A stretch of 42,437 bases of DNA, from assembly GCA_017303455.1 (NCBI GenBank), contig JAFLBM010000031.1, forward strand, positions 1 through 42,437, written 5' to 3'. Below are positions 8,278 through 15,251 of the stretch, one piece after another. The notes under the pieces were generated by a model, which was not told the origin of the DNA, searched no databases, and saw only the letters and a program-made list of their open reading frames with translations. Position numbers and translations under genes: made by a program. Position 1 is the stretch's first letter. Each line of letters opens with the position of its first letter. This DNA is from Chitinophagales bacterium (GTDB lineage Bacteria > Bacteroidota > Bacteroidia > Chitinophagales > Chitinophagaceae).

Positions 8278-8718
8278 ATGGAAAAAATAACAGAAGCAAC
8301 ATATTATCCTGAACAGAAAATTGTTGAGTTGCGTTTACGTGGTTTATTGAATGCTGCCGATATTGAGAACTGGAAAAATGAAATTGAAAAAACAATGTCA
8401 CAGGTTCCGGATAACTCCACGTTTAAAATGCTGGTCAATTTACATGGGTTTAAAGCAGAGAACTTTGAGGTGCATAAAGCTTTCAGAAATATTGTGCCAT
8501 TGTTATTGGCAGATTATGGTTATCGGATCGGTTATCTTGATATGTTTCCCGAAGCATCAGTAGAATTAAAGAATACCAGGGGTATTCAATGCGTGGCTAT
8601 GGCCAATGTTCACCAGGACGAAACCAAGATGAAGGATTACCAGGAAAACTTCAGCAGTGCCAAAGAACAGTATTTTACTGAGCCGCTGGTAGCTGAACAA
8701 TGGATAGAAAGTATTTAA
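8278..8718 (+). CDS. SpoIIAA/STAS-like small protein in the RND operon
   Basis: 146 residues, no signal peptide and no membrane segment, so cytosolic. The pattern of alternating strands and helices (ATYYPEQKIVELRLRGLLNA, then FKMLVNLHGFKAEN, then RIGYLDMF) resembles the SpoIIAA-like/STAS fold, but no phosphorylatable Ser motif could be assigned. It starts 11 bp after the channel gene and is followed by the operon terminator, so it is probably co-transcribed with the efflux genes. A role in sensing or tuning efflux is only a guess from position. Family assignment is moderate. Confidence 0.7.
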   Translation: MEKITEATYYPEQKIVELRLRGLLNAADIENWKNEIEKTMSQVPDNSTFKMLVNLHGFKAENFEVHKAFRNIVPLLLADYGYRIGYLDMFPEASVELKNTRGIQCVAMANVHQDETKMKDYQENFSSAKEQYFTEPLVAEQWIESI

Positions 8719-8736
8719 ATATTTCATTATACTTTT

Positions 8737-8768
8737 AAAAAAGTCTTTCGCAAGAAAGACTTTTTTTT
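8737..8768 (+). terminator. Intrinsic terminator of the RND operon
   Basis: GTCTTTC, loop GCAA, GAAAGAC, flanked by six A on the left and eight T on the right, starting 18 bp after the stop codon. The A and T runs can extend the stem, so it may work in both directions. Confidence 0.9.
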
Positions 8769-8773
8769 ATTGG

Positions 8774-8836
8774 ATAATCTTATACATTCTTCCGGTGAAA
8801 GTATAAAGAGCGGGCTGAAAACTGATACTACTTTCG
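8774..8836 (+). promoter_or_regulatory. Regulon promoter, copy 4, of the MFS exporter gene
   Basis: Direct repeats AATCTTATAC (8776-8785) and GAAAGTATAA (8797-8806), 21 bp apart, then 22 bp, then TACTTTCG (8829-8836), a TAnnTTTG box with one mismatch. The spacer between repeats (ATTCTTCCGGTGAA) resembles that of copy 3 (TTCTTACCGGCAAT), both with central CCGG. The start codon is at 8856. Shared geometry with copy 3 suggests that the RND and MFS exporters are co-regulated. Confidence 0.65.
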
Positions 8837-8855
8837 TGTTCAAAAATTTATAATC

Positions 8856-10271
8856 ATGCAGACAACAACTTTAGCTTCATCAATAGCATACAAAAAAAGA
8901 TGGATAGCGCTGGCATTGTTATGTACGGCCCAGTTTATGGTGATCATGGACACTTCAATTATTGGAGTGGCCTTACCCGCTATTAAATCAGATTTGGGAT
9001 ATACACAAAGCGGATTACAATGGATCTTTAATGCCTATGTGGTATTGTTTGGTGGCATTCTTTTATTGGGGGGAAGATTATCTGACCTGTTTGGTGCAAG
9101 AAAAATATTTATGTGGGGATTTGCTATTCTCGCCGCCGCATCATTACTGGCTGGTGCAGCCTGGTCTCCCGAATCATTAAATGCAGGGAGAGCGATACAA
9201 GGATTAGGCTCTGCATTAATTGCTCCGGCCGCCATGACTTTATTGATGACAACATTTACTGACCCCAAGGAGTTAGGAAAGGCATTTGGTTTTTGGGGAG
9301 CATCTGCCGCAGCGGGTGGATCAGCAGGTGTGTTCCTCGGCGGCGTTATTACCGAATGGTTAAACTGGCGCTGGGTATTCTACATCAACATACCCATTGC
9401 TTTGCTGGTTTTATCATTTTGTAAAACCTACCTGTTAGCCGGCAGAAAGAATACTGGTAAAGTAGATTGGACAGGTGCAATACTGGCAACCGCAGCATTA
9501 ATCATTTTAGTGTATGCAATTGTATCTGCTGAAAGTGCAGGCTGGGGTTCTGTTCAAACTATCGGTTTATTAGCCACTGCTGTAATATTGTTCAGCATTT
9601 TTATTGCTACACAGAAAAAAGTTGCCCAACCATTATTACCCTTACACATTTTTAAAGCTCCCAATTTATCAGCAGGGAATTTTGTGACTGGTTTATTAGC
9701 AGCTGCATGGATACCCTTATGGTTTTTTCTCAATCTCTACTTACAACAGGTATTAAAGCTGAATGCTTTTAATAGTGGTCTCGCTTTATTACCTATGACT
9801 ATTACCATTATGATTGTGATGGTTGGGTTTACTGGTAAGTTTGTTGCCAGGTATGGTTTTAAAGCAAACCTGTTAGCGGGTTTGATTTTTCTAACAATAT
9901 CTTTGATTGTCTTTAGTACCGCTTCAGTAAATGGTAGCTTCTTAGCGAGTGTATTACCAGCATCCATACTGGGCGCACTGGGTATGTCACTGGCCTATAT
10001 TCCAGCCACCATCGCTTCTATGTCAGGTGCCAAACCTGAAGAAACAGGATTAGCATCCGGAATTGTCAATACAAGTTACCAGGTCGGTTCAGCATTGGGT
10101 CTAGCAATTATAGCAGTAATAGCTGCCGCGGTAACAAAATCATCATTTGCAAATGGTTCAGAAGAAGGCGTTGCGCTTAATGCCGGGTTTAAAGTAGCGT
10201 TTATCAGTGCTGCCTTTTTGAGTGCTTTGGGGATATTGATTGCAGCCATTAAAATCAAGCAACCTAAGTAG
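8856..10271 (+). CDS. MFS exporter, DHA2 family (EmrB/QacA type, 14 helices)
   Basis: 471 residues, almost entirely hydrophobic, with about 14 membrane segments as in the DHA2 drug:H+ antiporter family. Visible signatures are VIMDTSIIGVALPAI in helix 1 (Asp in the DxxxVxxALP motif), GGRLSDLFGARK (motif A, loop 2-3), an antiporter-type motif C region near GASAAAGGSAGVFLGG, and NWRWVFYINIPIAL. It exports small toxic compounds from the cytosol using the proton gradient; substrates are unknown. It is transcribed alone, from a promoter of the same design as the RND operon, and ends with its own terminator. The IS element lies 91 bp downstream. Confidence 0.93.
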   Translation: MQTTTLASSIAYKKRWIALALLCTAQFMVIMDTSIIGVALPAIKSDLGYTQSGLQWIFNAYVVLFGGILLLGGRLSDLFGARKIFMWGFAILAAASLLAGAAWSPESLNAGRAIQGLGSALIAPAAMTLLMTTFTDPKELGKAFGFWGASAAAGGSAGVFLGGVITEWLNWRWVFYINIPIALLVLSFCKTYLLAGRKNTGKVDWTGAILATAALIILVYAIVSAESAGWGSVQTIGLLATAVILFSIFIATQKKVAQPLLPLHIFKAPNLSAGNFVTGLLAAAWIPLWFFLNLYLQQVLKLNAFNSGLALLPMTITIMIVMVGFTGKFVARYGFKANLLAGLIFLTISLIVFSTASVNGSFLASVLPASILGALGMSLAYIPATIASMSGAKPEETGLASGIVNTSYQVGSALGLAIIAVIAAAVTKSSFANGSEEGVALNAGFKVAFISAAFLSALGILIAAIKIKQPK

Positions 10272-10296
10272 TGTGCATTCACTTTTAGTTAGGTGT

Positions 10297-10322
10297 AACC
10301 CCGCTGTATGGCGGGGTCTTTT
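10297..10322 (+). terminator. Intrinsic terminator of the MFS exporter gene
   Basis: ACCCCGC, loop TGTATG, GCGGGGT, then TCTTTT, 25 bp after the stop codon. Confidence 0.8.
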
Positions 10323-10362
10323 ATGATAGTGGTTGGCATATTATATAAATATCTGTATTCAT

Positions 10363-10383
10363 TAATGTCCTGTTTAGAATAAA
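10363..10383 (+). repeat. Left terminal inverted repeat of the IS
   Basis: Begins TAATGTCCTGTTTAG; matches the reverse complement of the right end at 18 of 21 positions. Confidence 0.8.
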
Positions 10384-10480
10384 TTAAGTTCTTTGAAATT
10401 CTTGATTGTATTGACTTTGAAACGATTTTGGGTCGGTGACGATTTGAACGGAACCTGACCACAATGGCTTTACTTAGGCC

Positions 10481-11647
10481 CTGAATCAGGGAAAATATGT
10501 TTTTGCTCAGGTCAGTTCATTTTTGCCACAACGGATATTTGACCGTATAGTTGTCAAGTACAAAGGCAATTATAAAATCCCTCATTTTACATGTTGGAAT
10601 CAGATGCTCTGTATGATGTTTGGTCAGCTAAGTAACCGGGAAAGCCTGCGTGACCTGATATTAACTATTGATGCACACCCCGGTAAGCTTTATCACTTAG
10701 GCTTTGGCCGGAGTGTATCAAAAACCAACCTTGCCTTGGCAAACGAACAAAGATCATGGCTCATTTATCAGGAGTTTGCATACCATCTGATTGAGGAAGC
10801 CAGAAAAGGTTGCTTGCCTGATGATACAACTGATTTTTCATTTACCAATTCAGTATATGCGTTTGATTCAACCACCATTGATTTATGTCTGAGTGTTTTC
10901 TGCTGGGCTACATTCCGACGGGCAAAAGGAGCTGTAAAATTGCATACGCAATACGATGTCCGCACTTCCATCCCGGTGTTTATCCATGTTTCTCCGGGTA
11001 CTGTACACGATGTAAATGCAATGGATACCATCAGCTATGAACCGGACAGTTTCTACATATTCGACAGAGGCTACCTGGATTTTAAAAGATTATACTTTAT
11101 TCATCAGTCAAACTCTTTCTTTGTTATCAGAGCGAAAAACAATCTGAAGTTTGAGCGGATGTATTCTGCTGTTGTTGACAAAACAACTGGCATACGCTGT
11201 GATCAGACCGGATATTTAAAGGGATTTTATTCCCTGCAGGGTTATCCTGAAAAAATCCGGCGGATACGATTCTATGATCAGGAACAAAACAGAACTTTCG
11301 TTCTCCTGACCAACAATATGCACCTCAAACCCGGTGAAGTTGCAGCGCTGTATTAACACCGCTGGAAGATTGAACTGTTTTTTAAATGGATAAAGCAACA
11401 TCTTAAAATCAAAGCATTTTGGGGCCGAACCGAAAATGCGTTAAAAACGCAGGTGTATATTGCCATCATTACCTATACACTTATTGCTATCATCAGGCAA
11501 AAACTCAGAACACATTATTCGACCTATGAAATTCTACAGATTTTAGGAACATCACTCTTTGATAAAACCCAACTAATTCAACTACTTCAAAAGAAAAACA
11601 ATCAAGATGTCAAAGAACTTTTATATAATCAACTGAAAATCTTTTAG
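10481..11647 (+). pseudogene. IS4-family transposase, broken by start-codon loss and a nonsense codon
   Basis: The reading frame LNQGKYVFAQVSSFLPQRIF begins at CTG 10481, where members of this family have ATG, so the start codon seems mutated. It runs to TAA 11354-11356 and resumes in the same frame to TAG at 11647, for 388 codons. Visible catalytic blocks are YAFDSTTIDL (first Asp), YIFDRGYLDF (second Asp) and, after the stop, HRWKIELFFKWIKQHLKIK (the YREK-like block with the catalytic Glu). The stop replaces the residue between LY and HRW, usually Lys in the family, so one base change (AAA to TAA) suffices. A protein truncated there lacks the catalytic Glu. The element should be unable to move by itself. 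Confidence 0.88.
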
Positions 11648-11663
11648 TTTAAACGGGACATTA
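11643..11663 (-). repeat. Right terminal inverted repeat of the IS
   Basis: Ends ACGGGACATTA; it overlaps the transposase stop codon, a common layout in compact IS elements. Confidence 0.8.
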
Positions 11664-11739
11664 CTGCTGTAATATCCTTATTAAAGGGGCGGGCCGCCTT
11701 TCTGTTGACAGAAAAATTGCTGCGCATAAAATAATTTTT

Positions 11740-12167
11740 ATGAATGAAAAAATAAACCTGAATAAAACAGAACCGGCAACCATTAAAGCAATGCTGATCT
11801 CGAAGAATATGCGGCAGCAACAATCATATCTCCTGTTCATAAAGATCTGATAAAAGTAAGGGCGTCGCAAATTAACGGTTGTGATTTTTGCCTGGAAATG
11901 CACATTAAGGAAGCTAATAAATTGGGTGAAGATGAACAACGGTTGCACATGCTGCGGTATGGAGACAATCGGATTTATTCAACCATGAAGAAAAAATAAT
12001 CCTTGACTTAACAGAAACCATTACACTGATTCATAAAGGCCGTATACCGGATAAGCTTTATGAAAAGGCAAAGGTGGTTTTTTGGTGACCAATACCTGGC
12101 GCAACTGATAATAACCATTGTTACCATCAATGCCGGGAACAAGATTGCCATCAGCACCCGGTTGTAA
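11740..12167 (+). pseudogene. AhpD-like carboxymuconolactone decarboxylase family protein, frameshifted
   Basis: Pieces of one protein are spread over the three frames. MNEKINLNKTEPATIKAM comes first, then LEEYAAATIISPVHKDLIKV and SQINGCDFCLEMHIKEANKL with the AhpD-type CxxC and downstream His. After another shift comes WRQSDLFNHEEKIILDLTET, and finally WFFGDQYLAQLIITIVTINA up to TAA 12167. The order matches AhpD-like peroxidase-fold proteins of about 145 residues, so at least three frameshifts have destroyed it. The catalytic CDFC and His are still readable, so decay is probably recent. It lies 76 bp after the IS. Confidence 0.8.
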
Positions 12168-12242
12168 CCGGTATGAATTAATACGATTAGTCCATTGAAA
12201 TAAAAGATGAATCAGATTATGAGTGAAACCTTAAAAAAAATT

Positions 12243-12799
12243 ATGAAACAGATTTTTAAAATTACAATAGCAATGGCTATTATGGTTTACAGTACAAATG
12301 CAATGGCACAATTAAAAAACAGTACACACGGTAAAGGTACCCGCTTAAATGTTGGTTTGGAAACAGGCGTACCCGCTGGTAAATTTAATACAGGCATCCA
12401 ACCGAATTCAGGCGGATCAGTACAGGCAGATTTTAATGTGGTGAAGAGAGTATTGTTTGTAACCGCTAATACCGGCTACAATAATTTCTTTACTGAAAAA
12501 ATGCCAAAGGGGATATTCAGTTGATACCCATAAAAGCAGGTTTAAAATATTTCTCTGTGAAAAACATGTACATACAAGGCGAAGCCGGTGTTTCATTTGT
12601 TGCCAGCAAATCAAAAATTGACGCAGATAAATCTGTCAGTTTTGTGTATGCACCGCAGGTGGGATAGTTAATACCACTGGGCAAAGGCAATTACCTGGAT
12701 GCCGGTTTCCGCTTTGAAAGCAACTCAAAATTTTATAACAATGGCAGCCAGGCCAATTTCCTTGGTCTGCGTGTAGCCAATGCATTTGATACAAAATAA
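12243..12799 (+). pseudogene. Outer-membrane beta-barrel protein, one frameshift and one nonsense codon
   Basis: Starts MKQIFKITIAMAIMVYSTNA with a Sec signal ending MAQ, then KGTRLNVGLETGVPAGKFN, a porin-like small barrel of Bacteroidota. The frame breaks near 12510, where KGD is expected, and continues in another frame as GDIQLIPIKAGLKYF and MYIQGEAGVSFVASKSK. A TAG (12665-12667, probably from a Tyr codon in VGYLIPLGKG) interrupts it before the C-terminal strand NFLGLRVANAFDTK and TAA. Restored length is about 185 residues. Alternative starts at 12207 and 12222 add no signal-like sequence. Function of the intact relative is unknown. Confidence 0.78.
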
Positions 12800-12832
12800 T
12801 TATTTACTACTCGTAATTTGATTCTTAAAAGC

Positions 12833-13150
12833 ATGACAACAGGAACACAAACAAATGGAGCAGGAAGGGCCTTTTGCCTCTTCGATAATATTGAAATCAA
12901 TGACCGTGAAAAATTAGAAGAGTACAAGGAAAAAGTTTTTCCTGTGGTAGCGGCTTTTGCTGGTAAATACATCGTGGCGGCGAAAGAATTCGGGTGGTTG
13001 AAGGAAACTGGCAAACACGGTTTTTGGTGATGATTGAATTCCCGGGTTATGATGAAGCAAACCCTGGTATGAATCAGATGAATACAGGGAATTAAAAAAC
13101 CTCAGGCAATCTTCCGGGAAGTTTGATGGTATAATAGCAGAAGGACTTTG
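12833..13150 (+). pseudogene. DUF1330 family protein, two frameshifts
   Basis: MTTGTQTNGAGRAFCLFDNI, REKLEEYKEKVFPVVAAFAG and KYIVAAKEFGWLKETGKHGF are followed by a shift at a run of five T (about 13020), then VMIEFPGYDEAN, a second shift, and WYESDEYRELKNLRQSSGKF through DGIIAEGL to TGA. The pattern matches DUF1330 (dimeric alpha-beta barrel, about 95-105 residues, function unknown). A further open stretch (about 13136-13340) beginning DFELLKNANPGTNFNQQDAE may be a piece of another lost gene. It was not identified. Confidence 0.75.
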
Positions 13151-13264
13151 AACTGTTAAAAAACGCAAACCCGGGAACAAATTTTAATCAGCAGGATGCA
13201 GAATCAATCCGTTCATCTGTTTTCTCCAACTTGAGCGGTAATAATCAGTCCGGGCTATCAGCAA

Positions 13265-13326
13265 AAAATAATATAACAATTGCCCCTTATTCTGTAACAA
13301 CTGCCGCATTGGCCAATGTAATTTTA
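13265..13326 (+). promoter_or_regulatory. Regulon promoter, copy 5 (weak), before the tandem HMA genes
   Basis: The first repeat AATAATATAA (13267-13276) is identical to the best copies. The second, 21 bp later, is TATTCTGTAA (7 of 10 against copy 2). The -7-like TAATTTTA (13319-13326) follows after 21 bp instead of 22, with A for the final G. The distance from this box to the start codon (19 bp) equals that of the MFS gene. It is the most degenerate copy and needs support from relatives. Confidence 0.4.
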
Positions 13327-13345
13327 CATCATAAAAACAAAGTAT

Positions 13346-13549
13346 ATGCAAACACATTCTTTAAAAATAAATGGAATGGGCGGGGAACACTGTGTAATGC
13401 TTATAAAAAATATTGTAAGCAAAATAGAAGGCGCTTCCATCAGCCACATTGAAGTGGGCAGGGCAGATATTGAAGTGGATGAATCCAGAGCATCGAAAGC
13501 AAATGTGGTTGCTGCCATCGAAAAAATGGGATATAAAGTAGCACAATAA
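13346..13549 (+). CDS. HMA-domain protein with only one of the two metal-binding cysteines
   Basis: 67 residues, a single HMA ferredoxin-like domain as in copper chaperones (CopZ/Atx1 size). The metal loop reads INGMGGEHCVML, where MxCxxC is expected, so the first Cys is Gly and only the second remains. The rest is normal: KNIVSKIEGASISHIEV, the variable loop, and the C-terminal KANVVAAIEKMGYKV. With one Cys it could still bind Cu(I) through a dimer or glutathione, or be inactive. It is separated by 11 bp from a second HMA gene with an intact motif and preceded by a weak copy of the regulon promoter. Related HMA proteins often work with the CopA ATPase. Confidence 0.85.
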   Translation: MQTHSLKINGMGGEHCVMLIKNIVSKIEGASISHIEVGRADIEVDESRASKANVVAAIEKMGYKVAQ

Positions 13550-13560
13550 AAACAAATGAA

Positions 13561-13776
13561 ATGGAAACTTTAAAATTTAAGACGACGATTAAATGTTCCG
13601 GATGTGTGGGCAAGGTTACACCCTATTTAAACAACACCGTGGGGGAAGACAACTGGGAAGTGGATATACAAAACCCCGACAAAATCCTCACCGTAGTAAA
13701 GGAAAAAAATATAACAGAGCATGAAGTAATAAAGGCAGTAACAATGGCAGGATATAAAGCAGAAAAAGTGAGTTAA
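13561..13776 (+). CDS. HMA-domain metal-binding protein with intact CxxC
   Basis: 71 residues, one HMA domain with KTTIKCSGCVGKVTPYLN, the CxxC loop that binds Cu(I) in metallochaperones, although the usual Met before the loop is absent. The C-terminus VIKAVTMAGYKAEKVS is typical. It is the closest paralog of the cysteine-free protein at 383 (same PYLN and DNW/NW patterns) and probably forms an operon with the HMA gene 11 bp upstream. Likely role: cytosolic copper carrier to the ATPase or to a regulator. Downstream, 50 bp separate it from the convergent end of rfbD; no terminator is obvious there. Confidence 0.88.
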   Translation: METLKFKTTIKCSGCVGKVTPYLNNTVGEDNWEVDIQNPDKILTVVKEKNITEHEVIKAVTMAGYKAEKVS

Positions 13777-13826
13777 GAAAATGATTCGAAAAATATCCGT
13801 GCTGGGAGGTCAACTGGCGTTTTCTT

Positions 13827-14690
13827 TCATTTCAGCCTTTCCAGGCAAGTTCCCAGGCTTTTCTTCCAGCCCGGTACCGGCAGATCAAACGTTGCCATGA
13901 TCTTTGACTTATCCAGTACCGAATAAGCCGGTCTTTTGGCCGGGGTGGGATAAGCAGAAGTGGGAATGGCATTCACTTTACAATTACTGCCAGTCAGTTC
14001 TTTTATCGCCACTGCAAAATCATACCAGCTGATCACTCCTTGGTTACTGTAATGATAAATACCCGCCTGCCATTTTCCGGAACTGATGATATGCAAAATA
14101 GCTGCGGCAAGGTCAGCAGCATATGTAGGAGAACCGACCTGGTCACTGACCACATTCAGTTCTTCCCGTTGCTGCATCAGTTTCAGCATGGTCTTCACAA
14201 AATTCTTTCCAAATTCAGAATAAACCCAGGAAGTGCGGATGACGATACTATCGGGGTTAAACCGAAAAGTCTGCTGCTCTCCTTCCAGTTTGGAGGCACC
14301 ATATACTGATTGTGGGTTCGTTGGGTGATCCTCTTTATAAGGAGTTGTCGCTGTACCATCAAAAACATAATCGGTGGAAATATGAATGAAGCGGCAATTC
14401 TTTTCTTTGCAAACAGCGGCTAAAACACCCACAGCTTCCCCGTTCACCTGGAAAGCTAAGTCCTTCTCCGATTCCGCCCGGTCAACAGCCGTATATGCTG
14501 CACAGTTAATTAAATAATCAGGATGATAAGCACTGAAGAAATTCCGTACCAGTTCAAAATGATGGATCGGCAGGTCTTCTCTTGATAAGAACTGGAATTC
14601 AAACTGCGGAAAAGAAGAAGACAATTGTTTCAGCTCTTTTCCCAGTTGCCCGTTGGCTCCGGTCACTAATATGTTGGCAGGATTACTCAT
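13827..14690 (-). CDS. rfbD: dTDP-4-dehydrorhamnose reductase (RmlD)
   Basis: 287 residues of the extended SDR family. The NADPH-binding GANGQLGKELKQL is at residues 8-20, the active-site YGASKLEGE carries the YxxxK pair, and CAAYTAVDRAESE is a strong RmlD signature. It makes the last step of dTDP-L-rhamnose synthesis: NADPH-dependent reduction of dTDP-4-keto-L-rhamnose. It overlaps the rfbC stop by 4 bases (ATGA) and is the last gene of the nucleotide-sugar operon. rfbA and rfbB, needed for the first two steps, are not in the window. Confidence 0.95.
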   Translation of the reverse strand: MSNPANILVTGANGQLGKELKQLSSSFPQFEFQFLSREDLPIHHFELVRNFFSAYHPDYLINCAAYTAVDRAESEKDLAFQVNGEAVGVLAAVCKEKNCRFIHISTDYVFDGTATTPYKEDHPTNPQSVYGASKLEGEQQTFRFNPDSIVIRTSWVYSEFGKNFVKTMLKLMQQREELNVVSDQVGSPTYAADLAAAILHIISSGKWQAGIYHYSNQGVISWYDFAVAIKELTGSNCKVNAIPTSAYPTPAKRPAYSVLDKSKIMATFDLPVPGWKKSLGTCLERLK

Positions 14691-15250
14691 TGGCTTTCAA
14701 AAACAAAACTATTCTTAGCATTACTCAATAGAGGCAATGCAGCATCTTTTTCAGAGATGATCTCGCTGCCGGCCGGAATTTGCCAGTTGATACCCAATGC
14801 AGGATCATTATAACTGATTCCTCCTTCACTCTCCTTATTGTAAAATGTATCGCACTTGTATAATACTTCCGCCTTCTCACTCAACACAGAAAAACCATGC
14901 GCAAACCCAGCCGGTATCAGCAGTTGTTTTTTATTCTCGGCAGATAGTTCGAGCATATACGCTTTGCCATAAGTAGGTGATCCCTGGCGGATATCAACAG
15001 CCACATCCAGTATAGCACCTGATAATACTCTTACCAGTTTTGTTTGCGCATAGGGCGGCAGTTGAAAATGCAGTCCACGGATCACCCCGTAAGAGGAAGA
15101 AGACTGGTTATCCTGTACAAAACGAATATTGATCCCGGCTTCCCGGAATGTATTCTCGTTATACGACTCGAAAAAATAACCCCGGCTGTCGCCAAACACC
15201 CTTGGTTCAAAAACTAATAATCCTTTTATATCGGTGGCAATAAACGGCAT
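14687..15250 (-). CDS. rfbC: dTDP-4-dehydrorhamnose 3,5-epimerase (RmlC)
   Basis: 187 residues, normal for RmlC, a cupin-fold epimerase. Signatures are FEPRVFGDSRGYFFESYNE, FVQDNQSSSSYGVIRGLHFQ (the HF pair includes the catalytic His region), AVDIRQGSPTYGK and IPAGFAHGFSVLSE. It converts dTDP-4-keto-6-deoxyglucose to dTDP-4-keto-L-rhamnose, the substrate of RfbD encoded next. It starts 1 bp after the stop of the upstream dehydrogenase gene, showing tight co-transcription. Confidence 0.95.
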   Translation of the reverse strand: MPFIATDIKGLLVFEPRVFGDSRGYFFESYNENTFREAGINIRFVQDNQSSSSYGVIRGLHFQLPPYAQTKLVRVLSGAILDVAVDIRQGSPTYGKAYMLELSAENKKQLLIPAGFAHGFSVLSEKAEVLYKCDTFYNKESEGGISYNDPALGINWQIPAGSEIISEKDAALPLLSNAKNSFVFESQ

Positions 15251-15251
15251 C

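Larger units (their letters stand above)
10363..11663 (+). mobile_element. IS4-family insertion sequence, decayed, about 1.3 kb
   Basis: An element of about 1301 bp bounded by imperfect 21-bp terminal inverted repeats (18 of 21 positions match; outer part TAATGTCC). It contains a single IS4-type DDE transposase frame filling most of its length, with the stop codon inside the right repeat. No convincing target-site duplication flanks it: the five bases outside each end differ. That suggests a rearrangement or deletion at one end after insertion. The left neighbour (MFS gene) is intact, while the right side carries three decayed genes in a row, which would fit a deletion or loss of selection on that side. 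The true end may be two bases inside the TA. Confidence 0.85.

Noticed and set aside
10481..10493. CCCTGA/TCAGGG inverted repeat at the transposase start as a terminator or regulatory site
   Set aside because: No T-run follows and the symmetric centre is imperfect; it is more simply part of the coding start of the IS.
13776..13893. Plus-strand frame starting MIRKISVLGGQLAFSF after the HMA genes
   Set aside because: It could be the start of a lost gene, but it is 38 codons long, runs into the end of rfbD on the other strand and shows no family feature.
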